64,000 bases of DNA from Tillandsia leiboldiana. Its lineage: Eukaryota > Streptophyta > Magnoliopsida > Poales > Bromeliaceae. Within the stretch, counting starts at the first letter, position 1. Each line of letters starts with the position of its first letter. The stretch covers positions 59,465,104 to 59,529,103 of the forward strand of contig CM055060.1 of the NCBI GenBank assembly GCA_029204045.2. Reading direction: 5' to 3'. Shown here in pieces: positions 11,001 through 23,539 of the stretch. The translations under genes and the position numbers were made by a program. Under the pieces are notes generated by a model, which saw nothing but the letters and a program-made list of their open reading frames with translations, searched no databases and had not been told where the DNA came from.

Positions 11001-14000
11001 TTTTATGAAAACTACATGCGATATTCAGAAGGGCATTTTATTTAAGTATATGTACATGCATTCTTGATTTTTCCAACATTTGGAGGGCATCTATGAACTT
11101 ATAGATTGCTAGAGGGTATGCATTTAGTATTTCCCATTTTTTATGTCCTTCTACCCTGACATCTCTAAATTTTCTTTCAATTGCAGCATGATATTTTCTA
11201 CAACCAACACGGTCTTAGCATGAGAAACTTTATTATTTCGGTATCGAAGCAAGTTATTGTAAACTATGTCTCCTCACCTGAGGTGGGTTTTCTCAAAAGT
11301 ATATCTCCGAGAGTTAGCAGCAAGACAAAGCTCATTTTCCGATTTCTTGATAAGACCCTAGCTGAGCCTTCGACGAACCAAACTTACGGCTCACTGTTGA
11401 GAAACCTTACATTTGTCAAGACCTTTGCTTCTGGAATTCTTGTTCCTAAAAACTATATTTGGCCGGTATCTCCTGATAATTACCTATTACCCCACACGTC
11501 GGTCGTTACTGACGCCCATAAAGCAGGGCTGGAAATTTATGCTGCAGATTTTGTAAACGACAACCTTCTTAGCTACAATTACAGTTTTGATCCATTAGCT
11601 GAATACCTTTCTTTCATCGATCATGGTGAATTCTCCGTTGATGGTGTGGTGTCGGACTTCCCTATTACTCCATCAGAGGCCATTGGTAAGTTTTTTGTTT
11701 CACCATAATATTTTCATTTTAGCTATGTGAAGTTTTATTGTCATTTGTTGGAAATGTAACTAGACAGGTGGTATAATCAGAATGTTAATTGGGGATTTGG
11801 CAAATGGTTTATTTACTAAGTTGTACATGCTTGTTAGATTTACCTCCCTAAGTGTATGTGCAGACGCAAAACCTCTTGCCATTTTATATTTTTCATTTTA
11901 TGTTGAAATAAATGAAAGGAACTTATTCCATGCGAGTCTACACATTACAAGTTACAACTATATGATATGCCAGCTGCTAATGTTATCGTATCTATGAAGT
12001 GAATATCCTTCCAGTTGCTGGAGAGTACATATATATATGTACTTTTGTGATATTAACTAGAATAGGTTTCATTTGATATTCACATATATCTATATCTGTG
12101 CAGGTTGCTTTTCAAATTTGAACAAAAGTAGCACAGATCACGGTATGTATTAATATCTGTTTAGCAAATTTTCCAAGAATCTGCCATCTTCAATTTGAAA
12201 GAAAGAAGAAAAAAGTTTAAACTCCTAATTTTTTTTATAATATTGTATTGCAGGAAAGCCAGTGATTATTTCGCATAATGGTGCTAGTGGAGACTATCCC
12301 GACTGTACTGATCTGGCTTATAAATATGCAGTTAGCGATGGTGCTGATGTCATAGATTGTCCCGTTCAAGTAACTCAGGATAGAATCCTGATATGCATGA
12401 GTTCCATTAATTTAATTGACGATACCAATGTTGTAAATTCGCAGTTCAGTTCTCGTGCTTCTGTTGTCCCTCAGATTCGAAGTGCTCCTGGAATTTTTAC
12501 CTTCAATCTTACATGGGATGAGATTCAAAATAACATACGACGTAAGTTGATACAGCCACTTCTTTGCATATTAGCTCTTACTTGAATTAGTAGTATTTTT
12601 ATAACTTAATTATGCGAGATAACATAGAAGAAAGCGCTAAAATGGATTTATTTTTTTGTTATTTTAGGCTAGAAAATTTACATATGTTGCTGTATTGACA
12701 TCTCATGTTTTAGATGAATACTCAAAGAACCTTTTTCATTCATGATCTTCAAGTGCTACCATTAACCATTTCCGAAAAAAAACTGGTAATTTTGTATCTT
12801 CCCTTTATCATTAAGTGACTGTGTTGCTATTGCATAGAATTTTACTTATCTAGCTGGTGTAAGCAAAAGCACCTAAATAACATTGTATGAGGAAGCCATA
12901 TGGCCGTTAAAACTTGTTAAGATGCTTGCTTTCTAATATTGAATCATCATCGTTGTAATTATCATTAGAATCATCTGCTGTTGATTTTGTCTTAGTTGCA
13001 ATCGGAGTCATGGGCCCCCTATTTTTCAATGTAGAACTTTTCATAACTTGTGATTTAACATTTCTACATCTGTAGTTAAAATTACTCAGCTCAGAAAATA
13101 GGAGGCAGCTATTTCTGCATTTTAACATTTCAGTGCTCAATTAGGTCCAATTTTCTTCTTTTTTCTTTTCCTTCTGCAGCTGTAATATCAAGCCCACAGA
13201 GCCAACACAAATTGGCAAGAAACCCAAGATACAAAACTGCTGGAAACTTTATGACACTATCTAATTTCTTGGCCTTTGCGAAAGACAAGAATTTATCTGG
13301 AATTTTGATTAGCGTACAGGTAAGAATTTTTAGCAAGAATCATTTTGCCCACAGAATAAACTATACTTTTGTTTCAGTTTAAAGTTGCCGCATCCAGATG
13401 AACCATATACCACTGCATTGTGGGCCATGTGGCCAACCTTTATTAATAACATTTACTTTTAATCCTTTGAAAGTATTGTTGCCATTTTTTTATTTTGGTA
13501 AAATGTATGGACCTTACCTGAGTGATAGCTTGTTTTGATCTGACTACCCAACCTTTAAAAGATTTTATTTTGGTACCTAACCTTTTAGTTTGTTTGATTG
13601 GGCCATTTGATATTTATCTTATCACACTTTCAGCCTGTTGGGATGTTGGAACAAGTAATTCAATTATGTGCTATAGGGTTTCTTTTTGTGATTGCAACCT
13701 AGGAGCTTCCTTTTAGTCCATTCCGAGGTCTTGAGAGCTATGATTTTAGAATAATATATTTCGCCTATGAGGTAATTTATCTTATTTTGAGAAAATAACT
13801 GAAAGGCTGTATATACTATGTTGTAGATATTTAATCATGCCCGTTTACCAATTGCTGCAAAGCCTTTGACTGGAGAGATACCGAACGAGATGTTCAGGCC
13901 TCCAAACAGGCCCTTAATCACATTTCTAAGGACATTGTTATTAACTAATAGGCTTTCTCTTTGTGCCACAGTACGCTGCATTTATGGCAGAGAACTTAGG

Positions 14001-15218
14001 GTTCAGTGTTACAGATGGCATTATCACTGCCCTTAGACAAGCTGGTTACAACAAACAGACTACTGCGTTGGATATTATTATTCAATCTACCGACAGCTCT
14101 GTTCTCGTCAACTTCAAGCAAAAAACCGACTACAAGCTTGTTTACATGATAGATAAATCTGTCAGTGATGCTCTCCCTTCCTCACTTGCCGATATTAAAA
14201 CATTCGCTGATGCCGTGGCAGTAACCAAGGATTCGGTTTATGCCGTCGATGATTTCTTCACTACCAACCAAACCAATCTTGTTGAGCACTTGAAGGCCGC
14301 TGGCTTGCTGGTTTATGTTTATGGGCTACAAAATGAGTTTACCTCTCAACCATGGGACTTTTTTTCAGATGCCACTGTGGAGATAAATACATATTTTACC
14401 GGAGCTGGGGTGGATGGCTTCATCACGGATTTCCCTGCAACAGCTAGAAGATATAAAAGTATGTGCCTCTCTTTTGATGACTTATAATTTCATCTTTTAT
14501 TTTCTTTTTAACTTCTATTTATCTATCTAGAAAAGATGTGATAATAGAGAAACTAGTCTTTCTATTTATATGGAGAATCATAGGGAACACATACTTGATA
14601 GCACTCATTCAAATCCCCAACAGCTTCCCTCCACAGCTGACGCCAAAGCTTCTAATTTGCTCTTCTGCTGTTAAGACTCAGAATATAAGTTTCTGGCAGC
14701 TTCTCGACTTAAATGAGTTTTGTTCGCCAACAACCGGGTCGTTGCTTTTGAGAGTAGTGAACCCGTTTCAAAAGCCAAGCCAAATGAACTAAGTTTGTAG
14801 TTCCTACTATTATTGGTTGTCAAGCAACCTCATGATGCCTCCTTGAGTTAGGGACGACTGGTTGATTAACAATATTGTACTAATCAATGGCGTATATTCT
14901 GAAATTCATGCAGGAAATTCTTGTTTTAATTTGGGGAACGATGCACCAAACTATATGGGATATGTTCCTGCCGGAGGGCTTTTACCGCTCATCATTCCAC
15001 CAGCACGACCTCCTGCCTTGTCTCCATTGCCGGCATTGACCGTCTCTGATGTGTCAGAACCGCCTCTGCCTCCCGCCGCATTGGATACCCCACCAGCTTA
15101 TCCAGCCAACGGTTCGGCGAATGCGCCGGTTTCACCACATTCAGCTGCTGCACGAAGAACCACTGCCTCAATTTTCGCATTGCTCGTTGTTAGGCTCTCT
15201 ACATTTCTCCTCTTCTGA
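8081..15218 (+). CDS. GDPDL: Glycerophosphodiester phosphodiesterase-like GPI-anchored protein (GDPDL/SHV3 family)
   Basis: Nine exons: 8081-8192, 8787-9080, 10735-10850, 11187-11685, 12104-12142, 12254-12541, 13180-13319, 13972-14458, 14914-15218. All introns are GT-AG and keep frame, giving 759 residues, the family's usual length. Residues 1-25 form a signal peptide. Two tandem GDPD-like domains follow (about 38-340 and 354-665), then a Pro/Ser/Ala-rich stretch and a hydrophobic C-terminus (about 740-759) typical of a GPI-attachment signal. Family members act at the plasma membrane/cell wall and affect cellulose and pectin organisation and root-hair growth. The first domain has KGG where active GDPDs have HRG, and the second has HNG, so classical phosphodiesterase activity is doubtful. 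The ATG at 8081 is chosen because it opens directly into the signal peptide. Which GDPDL paralogue this is cannot be decided here. Confidence 0.93.
9383..10440. mobile_element. Possible inverted-repeat insertion in GDPDL intron 2
   Basis: Intron 2 is unusually long (1654 bp). About 24 bp at 9383-9406 (with GGGGCTCCAACAAAAT) recur reverse complemented at 10417-10440 (with ATTTTGTTGGAGCCCC), bracketing about 1.06 kb that contains poly-A/T-rich stretches and a short block with CACGTG. This suggests a TIR element, but no target duplication or transposase was seen. Confidence 0.4.
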
Positions 15219-16641
15219 GCACGGTCTTGCATTTGTGGTTGATAAATTACTCAGGCTGCAAGTATTGTTTGGGAGCCTGTAATCCTGTTATTGTAAGGCT
15301 TCCATTTTGTAGTAATATGATTACTAATGTCATTGTAGCTCTGTTGGAGTTGTTTGATTTGTTTCGTTTTGCTGCGGGCGCCGGGTATCTGTAAATAACA
15401 TTCTTATCGTCGGAATTCATCAGTTGGAAAAGAGTCATAATATGTTGAGTACAAGGGGAAAAGGTAGCAGGAAGGCACCTAGTTCGTTGGCTTTTCTTAT
15501 GCCCAAGTACAGGTATAACATATACCTAATTACTCTTACGCATGGTGATAATTACGTCTCCTGGTTGAGGATATAATGGGATTTATGTTTTTACCAGTTT
15601 TTCAGTATTTTCAATTCGAGAAAACTTGTACATTTATTAGAGAAGGGCTTTTTGGCCGCCGAAGTACCCTTGCAAATATGTCAAATTGTGAAAGTATACG
15701 ATTTGTGAACATGAAGGGCTTTTGGGCGCAAGTACCCCTGTAAATATGTCAAATTGTGAAAGTATTCTTTTAAAGTGGAAGTTTGCTTGCATAATCTAAT
15801 AAAAACCTTATTTAAGCACGTTTCTTTATTAGATTATTGGTGAATTGAATATTTTTGTGTCAGTGACAAATACGCCGCATGTATGTAATCATCAACTTTA
15901 CAGGGCTATCACATAATTATCCATATTGAAGCAAGGTATGTTTGCAAAATAACCCAACAAAAGAAGCTAGAGGTGTTCGCAGTGATAGCTGAAAGAAACT
16001 TCTTGGTGTCAAAAGCAGCAGCTCCGACGGCAGTGTTACAGCAGTTCTTTTTTTTTTTCTTTTTTTTTTTTTGGAGATTTTGATTATCGGTGTTTTCTTC
16101 CAACAAAGTGACTCCAAAGCTCCACTTACAGAGGTGTGATTTGTATCGACAGGAACATAGCACGGACAATTCGACTGATCAAAAGAACTCTACTGACGAA
16201 GAACTTAACATCATCGTCACTGAATAACATATATAGTCATACTGACGAAGTTCATGGCGAGCATTGCTGGTTTTTCACCTTTTTCTAAGCATCATTATTC
16301 TCTAAAAATTTTACAAAATATGCCAACACGAATTGTTACTTGACACAAATAAGAACCAAATTGATAAAAGAAAAAGATGCACCATGCTAAAACAAGAAGC
16401 AAAGATCCCTTTCCTTTGGCATTTGAAGCCTGTTAGATAATTATTAACAAAGATGATTTACCATTTACCCCCCCTCAAAAAAACCAGACAAAAGGAAAGA
16501 AGGGAACCTTGCCTGAACATCCGGAATAGGATCAAACATCTACCTTTTTAAATACAAAACAGGGTAGGCAAAACTCCCCTGTATCGAACAACAGTCATAT
16601 GTACAGCTATACCCTTTTCCCATCTCATCTGAATTTTTGTA
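15219..16641. other. Convergent 3' intergenic region of GDPDL and UPL5
   Basis: Non-coding sequence between two convergent genes, containing both 3' UTRs. A two-copy tandem repeat lies at 15642-15766 (shared block AAATATGTCAAATTGTGAAA). Small open frames near 15250-15440 and 15909-16169 have no recognisable domains and are judged spurious. Confidence 0.6.
15642..15766. repeat. Two-copy imperfect tandem repeat
   Basis: Units of about 55 bases at about 15642-15698 and 15713-15766, both beginning GAAGGGCTTTT and both containing ATATGTCAAATTGTGAAAGT, separated by about 14 bases. Confidence 0.7.
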
Positions 16642-19600
16642 CTACCACATACCAAAAGTAGAGCTCACATGTTCTTGAATGATCATCTGAAGCCGAGCGC
16701 GCATCACAGAGAGGGAAGGATAAGGTGGAAGCAGAAGGCGGTAGAAGCATGTGTGAGACGTCGGGAGGCGGTCCTGCGGCACCGGACTTTTTTGTATGTA
16801 CAGTTTTGAAGGCAAACCGCCAAAGCCGTCAATAGGCAAGTACTTTACAGAGGTCCAAAAGTAAAGCAGCATCCTCTGCTGTTCAATAGACATGCTCTCC
16901 ACCACCTGTTTCAGATGTTTCTCTCACATGTCAGTACATTTTGGTATATGTTCTTTGTGCTGAAAATTTTTTGGGAGAACTTCGACAAATATTGCTCCTC
17001 CAACTGTTTTCACCTGTTTCTTGAGAATAGAAATAATACTGATTGAATTATAGCCTTTGAGAGTTTTCTTAAAATGGCAGCTATTTGTTAATTCGACTGG
17101 CCTTCAAGAGAAGTTCATACATTTTAGTTTTCTATATATTTTTTATTACCAGCCATCCTTCAATTCTTCCCAAAGTTTCACTCTAATCCTTGACTTTAAA
17201 ATTTAAGCATTTGAGTCCCAGCAATCATATATGTGTTGCTTTGTACTCTAGTCATAACCACTAAGTATGACTAAAAAAATATAAACAGGGTGACCACCAA
17301 TGATACATTTGTTAGTCGTCGCATATCCATCCTCTCACAAAACTAGAAGCATTTTCCAACATAAGAGAGTAAAAATTGAAACGAAATATTTTTCGCATCT
17401 ATCATCATATTTCAAGAAAGATTGTGGATGGACTTGGCAGCCACACTTGCAGTTTTGTTAGTCCCATTAATGGATTTGACAGGACTAGATAGAACACTTA
17501 TATCAGGAAGGTTTAATTCAATGTATGGGGATTTAATCATTTTAGTGAATTTAAATAGTTAAGGAAAGTTAAATTGGAGAGTCCAGCAGCTAGTGGAAAC
17601 TCCATATGACAACTGATAAGCTTGATTGGAGTCTTTTTGATGCACCATGTATGCATGTAATTAGAAATACAGGTATGGGCCAAGATCCTTAGAGAAAAAG
17701 CTTCACATGATTTACATGGAGAATCTTCACTTATAACTTTAAAGACAAAGCAGCAAGTAGAGAGGAGCAAAAAAAGGACTCTGGAAGACCACAACTTAAT
17801 TTAAATTGCAAGTGAAAATACCTTCCAAAACCAGCCGATTAGACGATCTTTTGCCTTGTAACCGTTGTATTCAGTGTGTGCTTTCCAATCCTTGATGTCA
17901 ATTACGCAATCACTACCACCTAACATTCTATCAAAATCTTCAATATCTAAACTCTGAAAGAAAAACTTCTGTAGCTTTGAGTCAGCAAGGACGTCGCCAA
18001 ATCCTTGAGCAAAACGAGAAACCTGCTTGGAAATAGATGTTACGAAGCAATCTTGAATGAGGAGGTCTATGTATTCCTCTCTATTCTTGCTATTTACAAC
18101 TTTATCTTTCCCACCAGGGCAGAGCTCGATAACCTTTCTAGTTCCTAATCCTTCGATTTCTCTTGTAAATGTCAGTCCTAATGCGTCTGAATCAAGAATA
18201 TCAGCATCCATCTCTAGAATTTTTTTGCTGCTACTGTATAAGAATGGATCTGCATCCTTAATATCTTCCAAAGTAATAGCTTTACCAGCTAGCTGCAAGA
18301 AAAATAGGCGATCAAACGCAATGCCTACTTGCACTTTGTGCATCAAGGCTAGTGCAATTACTCGACCGGAAAAGCTAAAGTAGTCCAGGTGCAAGGGATC
18401 CACAGCAGACGCTGCAATTTATACACAAAAAAAAGGTGACAAGATAAGTGCTTATTACGTAAAGTACTGATAAGAGAAATAATTATTAAAGACCCAAAAA
18501 GATTAGTAAGCAATGATAGCGGAACTAGTATTACATATCTCCTAGAAACTACTAGATGATCTCACAAAAATTAGCTAAGCTCTGTATGAAATGTAATGGA
18601 ATACTATCAACAATTTTTCAGTAATATAAAAAAGAAAAGGTCAAAAAGAATAAGAATGGAATGACCGACCCATTCAAAATCAAGAGAAGTGATCAATACC
18701 AGTTCAGGTTTGGTTAGTGCTGAAAAAACCGTCTGTGCATCCCATGGAATTTGTCCATATAAAACTTGACTATACAAATAATAATATATTATAATCTAAC
18801 CTCATGTCTCATAAAACTAATAGTGTTAACAGCAGATCCAGTCATCCTTGATCCTTTTCAGGTCTAAAATGGTATAAGATTTGATCAACTTGGCTTGACC
18901 CGCCTAGCCTTCAACCCAACCCAACTTTAGCTGAAGTCCCAGCCAAAGGAAGGTTAGGCTAGGGCTGAACATAAAAAATTTTAAACAAGGAGAAAATTTT
19001 AACGCCATCAAGTGGCAATGGAAAAAATGAAGTTACTCCTCACAATCACATCTAATAAAGGGGCATACAAGTCAAAATTCCAGAGAAGATCTTCCTACGA
19101 GAGAATATACTACTAGCAACATTAATGTGAAGCCACTAGTGTATTTCTAATGTTCTTTTCAGGTCAATATGGAGCGCCCAGAAGCTTTCCAGGTGACCAG
19201 TTTGGTAATTGTTGGAGGTCTAATACATAATTCTAGAAATTGGGACTTCAATTGCATTAGAAAAATATATAAGCTCTGTTTGATCTATGGGTTTCTTGCA
19301 GACTCCACGTGTTTCATTTTCTGTCTCCCTGCTTTTGTACACTATAATTTCAACAGCGCAATGATTGGACGGGAACTCTTTTGGACGAATATGTCTTTAA
19401 AGAGGAGGCACAAACGCTTCTACTTAGTTTCTTCTATTCCTTCCATTACTACGCTTTAGATGCACTATGATGCAGCACCAAAGAATCACAAATATTATAA
19501 GTCCTGCCTCCATTACAATTTATAATTTTAAAGCATTCTTGAGTCCATATAACGTAGAACAGCATAAAGAGGAACCATAGCTTCAGGCAACTGACACCAA

Positions 19601-22355
19601 AAAGATTTATTTGCTGATTCTCCCCTCAATCCCCCCTTGAAATAACTCAATGATGAAGGAAAAGTTTCAACTTCCAACTGTTAAGGAGATGGTGAAATTA
19701 AACAATCAGATGGTGTTAGAAGCATACAAGAGCAACTATATGGGAAATAGGCTCATGGGCTTCAGAAAGAAAAAGGCACCATCTTCATGCAGAGTATTTC
19801 ATAATGTTGCAACTTAAAGGTACCATAGAACTAAGATAAATAATCAATCCACTGTCATTTCTTACAAGAAAAAACGACAGTTGTTCGAAGAATTAGCAAA
19901 AGAGGCAAAAAGTAGTAGTGGTTACTAGTTAAAAGTGGGTTATGAACTCCTCTAAAGGTGAAAAGGAAATTGAGGAAACTTGAGAAAATTGCTAGGATAA
20001 GAGGGAAAGCTGACAAAGAAAATTTAAAACATTCCTCCACCCCAACCAGTGATCTATGAAGCAGAAATGGTGACTGCCATGACCAGAACTCAGACACCAT
20101 TGTAAGCCTACAATAATAACTTCTCCATTCATAGTAGCTGAGATAGCAGTTGATATGAAGAATAATAAGAAAGCTGCTTAGTACCAAATTTTAACAGTCA
20201 CGTAAATAATATAAAAGTACAAAAGGTTCCATCCAATCTCTTTTAAGGATTCCCGTAGCCAACCGACTTTTCTATGAGAACTGTATGTTGGTTTCAGTGT
20301 TGTCTCATAAGCACCCACCTAATCTCTTTTGATGATTCACATAGCCAACTGACTTTTCTATGAGAATTGCAAGTTGGTTTCAGTGGTCTCATAAGCACCC
20401 TCTGCACCTTCATTTGATGATTCAACTCGAGTAAAATGAGAAATTAAAAATACACAACTATGGAACTACATCTGTACATCACCATTTATATCCAGAAGAG
20501 TTGGAACTCGGATGTCCTCATGAACTATAAGCTATGCATTATCAATGTAAATTCTGTTATATGTCTAATTATGAAATCCATTTTGGTCATCTCAATACAA
20601 CAATTATCTAATGTGAATTTCAGTAGTATGTATCCGAATGAAAATAACTTGAAGCAAATGCAATGGAATTAAAAAAAAAAATACATAGAAATTTTAAGGA
20701 ATGTAAAACTTACCAGGATTTGGGAAGAACCTTCTTTGGTCATTCGCACATGGCAAGAATAGCACGTTTTGTGGGCTAAAGATTGCGTGACATACCAATG
20801 AAAACCACTCCCTTAAAACACCAGGACCTGTAGCTTCTTCATTTTTGAACTCCATGAAGAGCCCACCATGCAATGCACTAGCATCAGCCTGGATAATATA
20901 CTCAAAAGACTCCTCTAACAATCTTGACCGGTCAATTAACATTTCATGAAGCTCATAAATGTCATCCTTTCCATCAGGGAACAACATCAAAACCAAATTT
21001 CGCCTTGCCTCAAATTCCAAAAGATCCTTATGCTTTAGAAGCCAGTAAAGATTACTGTTCCTCTTTGCACGTTTAATAAGATCGTTGAGAGGCAATCGCC
21101 AAGCCAGCAAGACAGAATTAAGTGAGTCCTTTGCATCCTCGTAAATTTCCAAAAACGAATTAAGCTCCGTCAGGACAAGAAGGATATGCGAGCACTCAGA
21201 CAAAAGAGATTTGCTCTGCCCCATCTCTTTCTCCAGAAAATCCCTGTTTAAATTCTTGAGACACTCATCTACCTTCTTCAAAAGCTCTCTATATATAGCA
21301 TAGAGTGTAGAAATCCAATGATCGCAGCTATTATACATCAGTTTCGGGATTGGACCAGTCTTCCCACCCATCCAATCCTGAACAGCTCGGCGCAACGCAA
21401 GCAAGAAGCTGGACAACTCAAAAAGGTCCTTGGAAGAAACCAACATGGAGTCCGAGGACAATCCTGCAATCACTATATCAGCCATTTCTCTGGCGAAAGG
21501 CAACAACTGCGGTATCACATTCACCGGCCACTCTAAATGGCCAGCCCACCAACACCCCGGCAATTTCAGCAACGACGCAAAAGCATTTCGACACGACAGG
21601 TACAGCGGATCCTTCTTACCAACCGTCCAAGCGAGCAACTTACAGAAATCGAGAAGTATAGGAATACACTTCACCTGAGAATCCTTGGGCAGATACTCCG
21701 AATTCGAATTCACAAAATACCGAATGGCCTTCTCGGCGGCGCTGTGGTACTTAGTGAGGTACAATTTGACGAGCGCCACGGTGGCGCCGCTCAAGAGGAA
21801 TATCTCAACATAATCTAAGAAGGGGTCGGTCCCCTGATCAACGGAGGCAGCAGTGGACAAGATGAGGAACTCCTTCACGAGGGTGTTCACATAGGAGGCG
21901 TCCTTGTTGGCGTAGAGGCGCCCGTCGATCATGCTCGAGATCGCGGAGACCATGTCGTTCGCGAGCTGCCACGCGCGGGGGTGTTTCGTGCTGCGGAGCC
22001 GGCCGATGAGGTGGAGGCTCGAGTCGTTCACCACGGAGCACTCGGCGAGAGTGGAGTCTCCCTGTAGCTGTCGCCCGCCGTACACGAGGCGCTGGTCGTG
22101 CGAGGTGACGCCGGCGGTGCCGCAGACGAGATCGACCACGGATTCGATGGTGTCGTCAGGATTGGCGTGGATTACTAGGGTTTTGGTCTCGGCGCGGACG
22201 AAAAAGTGGATGATGGAGGGGGATCGGAGGGAGAGAGACACGGCGGGGTCGGGGGACCGAGGATGGGCGCGATCGTCGTCGTCGAGCTTGCGCTTGGAGG
22301 GGATGACGCGGTGGTGGCGATCGCCGCCGCGGCGGCGAGCGGTCGCGGCGGCCAT
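16642..22355 (-). CDS. UPL5: HECT-type E3 ubiquitin-protein ligase, UPL5-like
   Basis: Three exons on the minus strand: 22355-20714, 18411-17822, 16905-16642 (stop TAG at 16642-16644), all GT-AG and in frame, giving 831 residues; plant UPL5 proteins are of similar size. After a low-complexity basic N-terminus, a ubiquitin-like domain occupies about residues 53-118. The long central part is helical and without an obvious domain. The C-terminal about 350 residues are a HECT domain with GGLFMEF, LHLDYFSFSGRVIALAL, FDRMLGG and the catalytic-loop cysteine Cys797 in LPTSHTCF. The enzyme takes ubiquitin from an E2 onto this cysteine and passes it to substrates; Arabidopsis UPL5 targets the senescence factor WRKY53. 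The HECT domain is split across all three exons by introns of 2302 bp and 916 bp. The first exon is strongly GC-rich at its 5' end, unlike the AT-rich introns. Start at 22355 is the first ATG of the frame. Confidence 0.93.
20235..20402. repeat. Two-copy tandem duplication in UPL5 intron 1
   Basis: Units 20235-20320 and 20321-20402 share AATCTCTTTT, GACTTTTCTATGAGAA, GTTGGTTTCAGTG and CTCATAAGCACCC, with scattered substitutions and a short indel. It is a local duplication, not an exon. Confidence 0.8.
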
Positions 22356-22800
22356 GGGCGGAGCGGGGGCCGGAGGCAGGGGAGGAGGAGAAGAAACCCT
22401 ACAGTACCATGAAGGGAGGAGGAGGAGGAGGAAGAGGAAGAGCTAGGGTTTGAGAGGGTTTTGATCGGAATTAGGGTTGGGAGAGATCGGAAATGGAGGT
22501 GCGGAAACAAAAGAGGAATGGAAAAGTGGTCGAATGTCGACAGCATAGCGCAGCGAGCGAGTGGTCGTATGCGACTGCTTCAAATACTCGTCTCGCTCGA
22601 GAGGGTGCTGATGAGGTAAGCGTTCCTTTCCGTGACACGTAGGATGGAGATATTAAATAAGAAATCTTCCCCGAACCATTTGCGCCATGTCATTCGTGTA
22701 CCGTCCGATAATTCTCGTGGGCACGATGACGTTGATGCGTAGCACTCGATGGACGCAGACAAGGGAATTAATTTTCGAGCAATAATATTTATATATTTTA
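22356..22800. other. UPL5 5' leader and promoter
   Basis: GC-rich, with GGA-rich tracts near 22405-22442 (CT-rich on the transcribed strand) before the UPL5 ATG. Overlapping low-complexity frames on both strands are not genes. Beyond 22600 the sequence becomes AT-rich and no gene is seen. Confidence 0.5.
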
Positions 22801-22809
22801 TTTGAGGTG

Positions 22810-22812
<3 letters not shown>

Positions 22813-22862
<50 letters not shown>
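22813..22862. repeat. (TA)n tract, left part
   Basis: About 50 bases of TA dinucleotides directly left of MITE copy e. With 23037-23108 it was probably one tract before the insertion. Confidence 0.9.
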
Positions 22863-22864
<2 letters not shown>

Positions 22865-22869
22865 CTATA

Positions 22870-23034
22870 TGAGTAGTGCTAGGTGTACACCCCCAAATGG
22901 GGTGTACATCCTACACCCATCCATCCTAGGGTGGGTATTCATCCACTTGTCACTCGATGAGTGAAATTCACCCACCCCTAAGATGGGATGGGTGTAAGAT
23001 GTACACCCCATTTGGGGTGTACATCTAGCATTTT

Positions 23035-23036
<2 letters not shown>
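22870..23036. mobile_element. MITE of the GCTAGATGTACACCCC family, copy e (well preserved)
   Basis: The left end AGTGCTAGGTGTACACCCC and the right end GGTGTACATCTAGCATTTTCC are near-perfect inverted repeats. Second-tier inverted repeats (ACACCCATCC...GGATGGGTGT-like) and a central CACTCGATGAGTG palindrome follow. It is set inside a long (TA)n tract, consistent with a TA-type target. About 167 bp, non-coding. Confidence 0.75.

Positions 23037-23108
<72 letters not shown>
23037..23108. repeat. (TA)n tract, right part
   Basis: About 70 bases of TA dinucleotides directly right of MITE copy e. Confidence 0.9.
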
Positions 23109-23113
<5 letters not shown>

Positions 23114-23262
23114 TAAGATGTATAATATATATTTTATTCATATATTTATTTGAAATGTATAATATATATTTTGTTTATTTTAGGGTAAGAAATTTTTGAC
23201 GAGTGAAATTTATTTCATCCTAAAATAGATGAGTTATAATATGTACATCTCAAATAAATTTT
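23109..23262. repeat. Degenerate MITE family relative
   Basis: AT-drifted sequence with TTTGAAATGTATAATATATATTTT, a GACGAGTGAAATTTATTTCATCC-like centre and a closing TATGTACATCTCAAATA block, matching the motif order of copy e. Confidence 0.35.
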
Positions 23263-23539
23263 TGTATTTATCTTAATTTTTTTAAAAAAAAAATCAGTAT
23301 TGTTATTTAAACTGAATATGGGCATTCAATTTTTGTAATAGACTGAATATATTGAATTTAATTTTAGTTTGATCTTTTTTTTTTTTTTTTTTCTAAAGAC
23401 TAGATAGTCTAGAAATATTTTTTAAAATATTATTAATTAAGATAAGATTGATGACTAAATATGCACTAAAAGTTTTGTATGGACGGTGAAAATTATTTTC
23501 TTAGAAAACCCTAATTAAGAAGAAAATAAGAAAGACTTC

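Noticed and set aside
22175..22546. Frames over the UPL5 5' leader
   Set aside because: Ser- or Gly-rich shadows of the GGA/CT-rich leader and of UPL5 exon 1.
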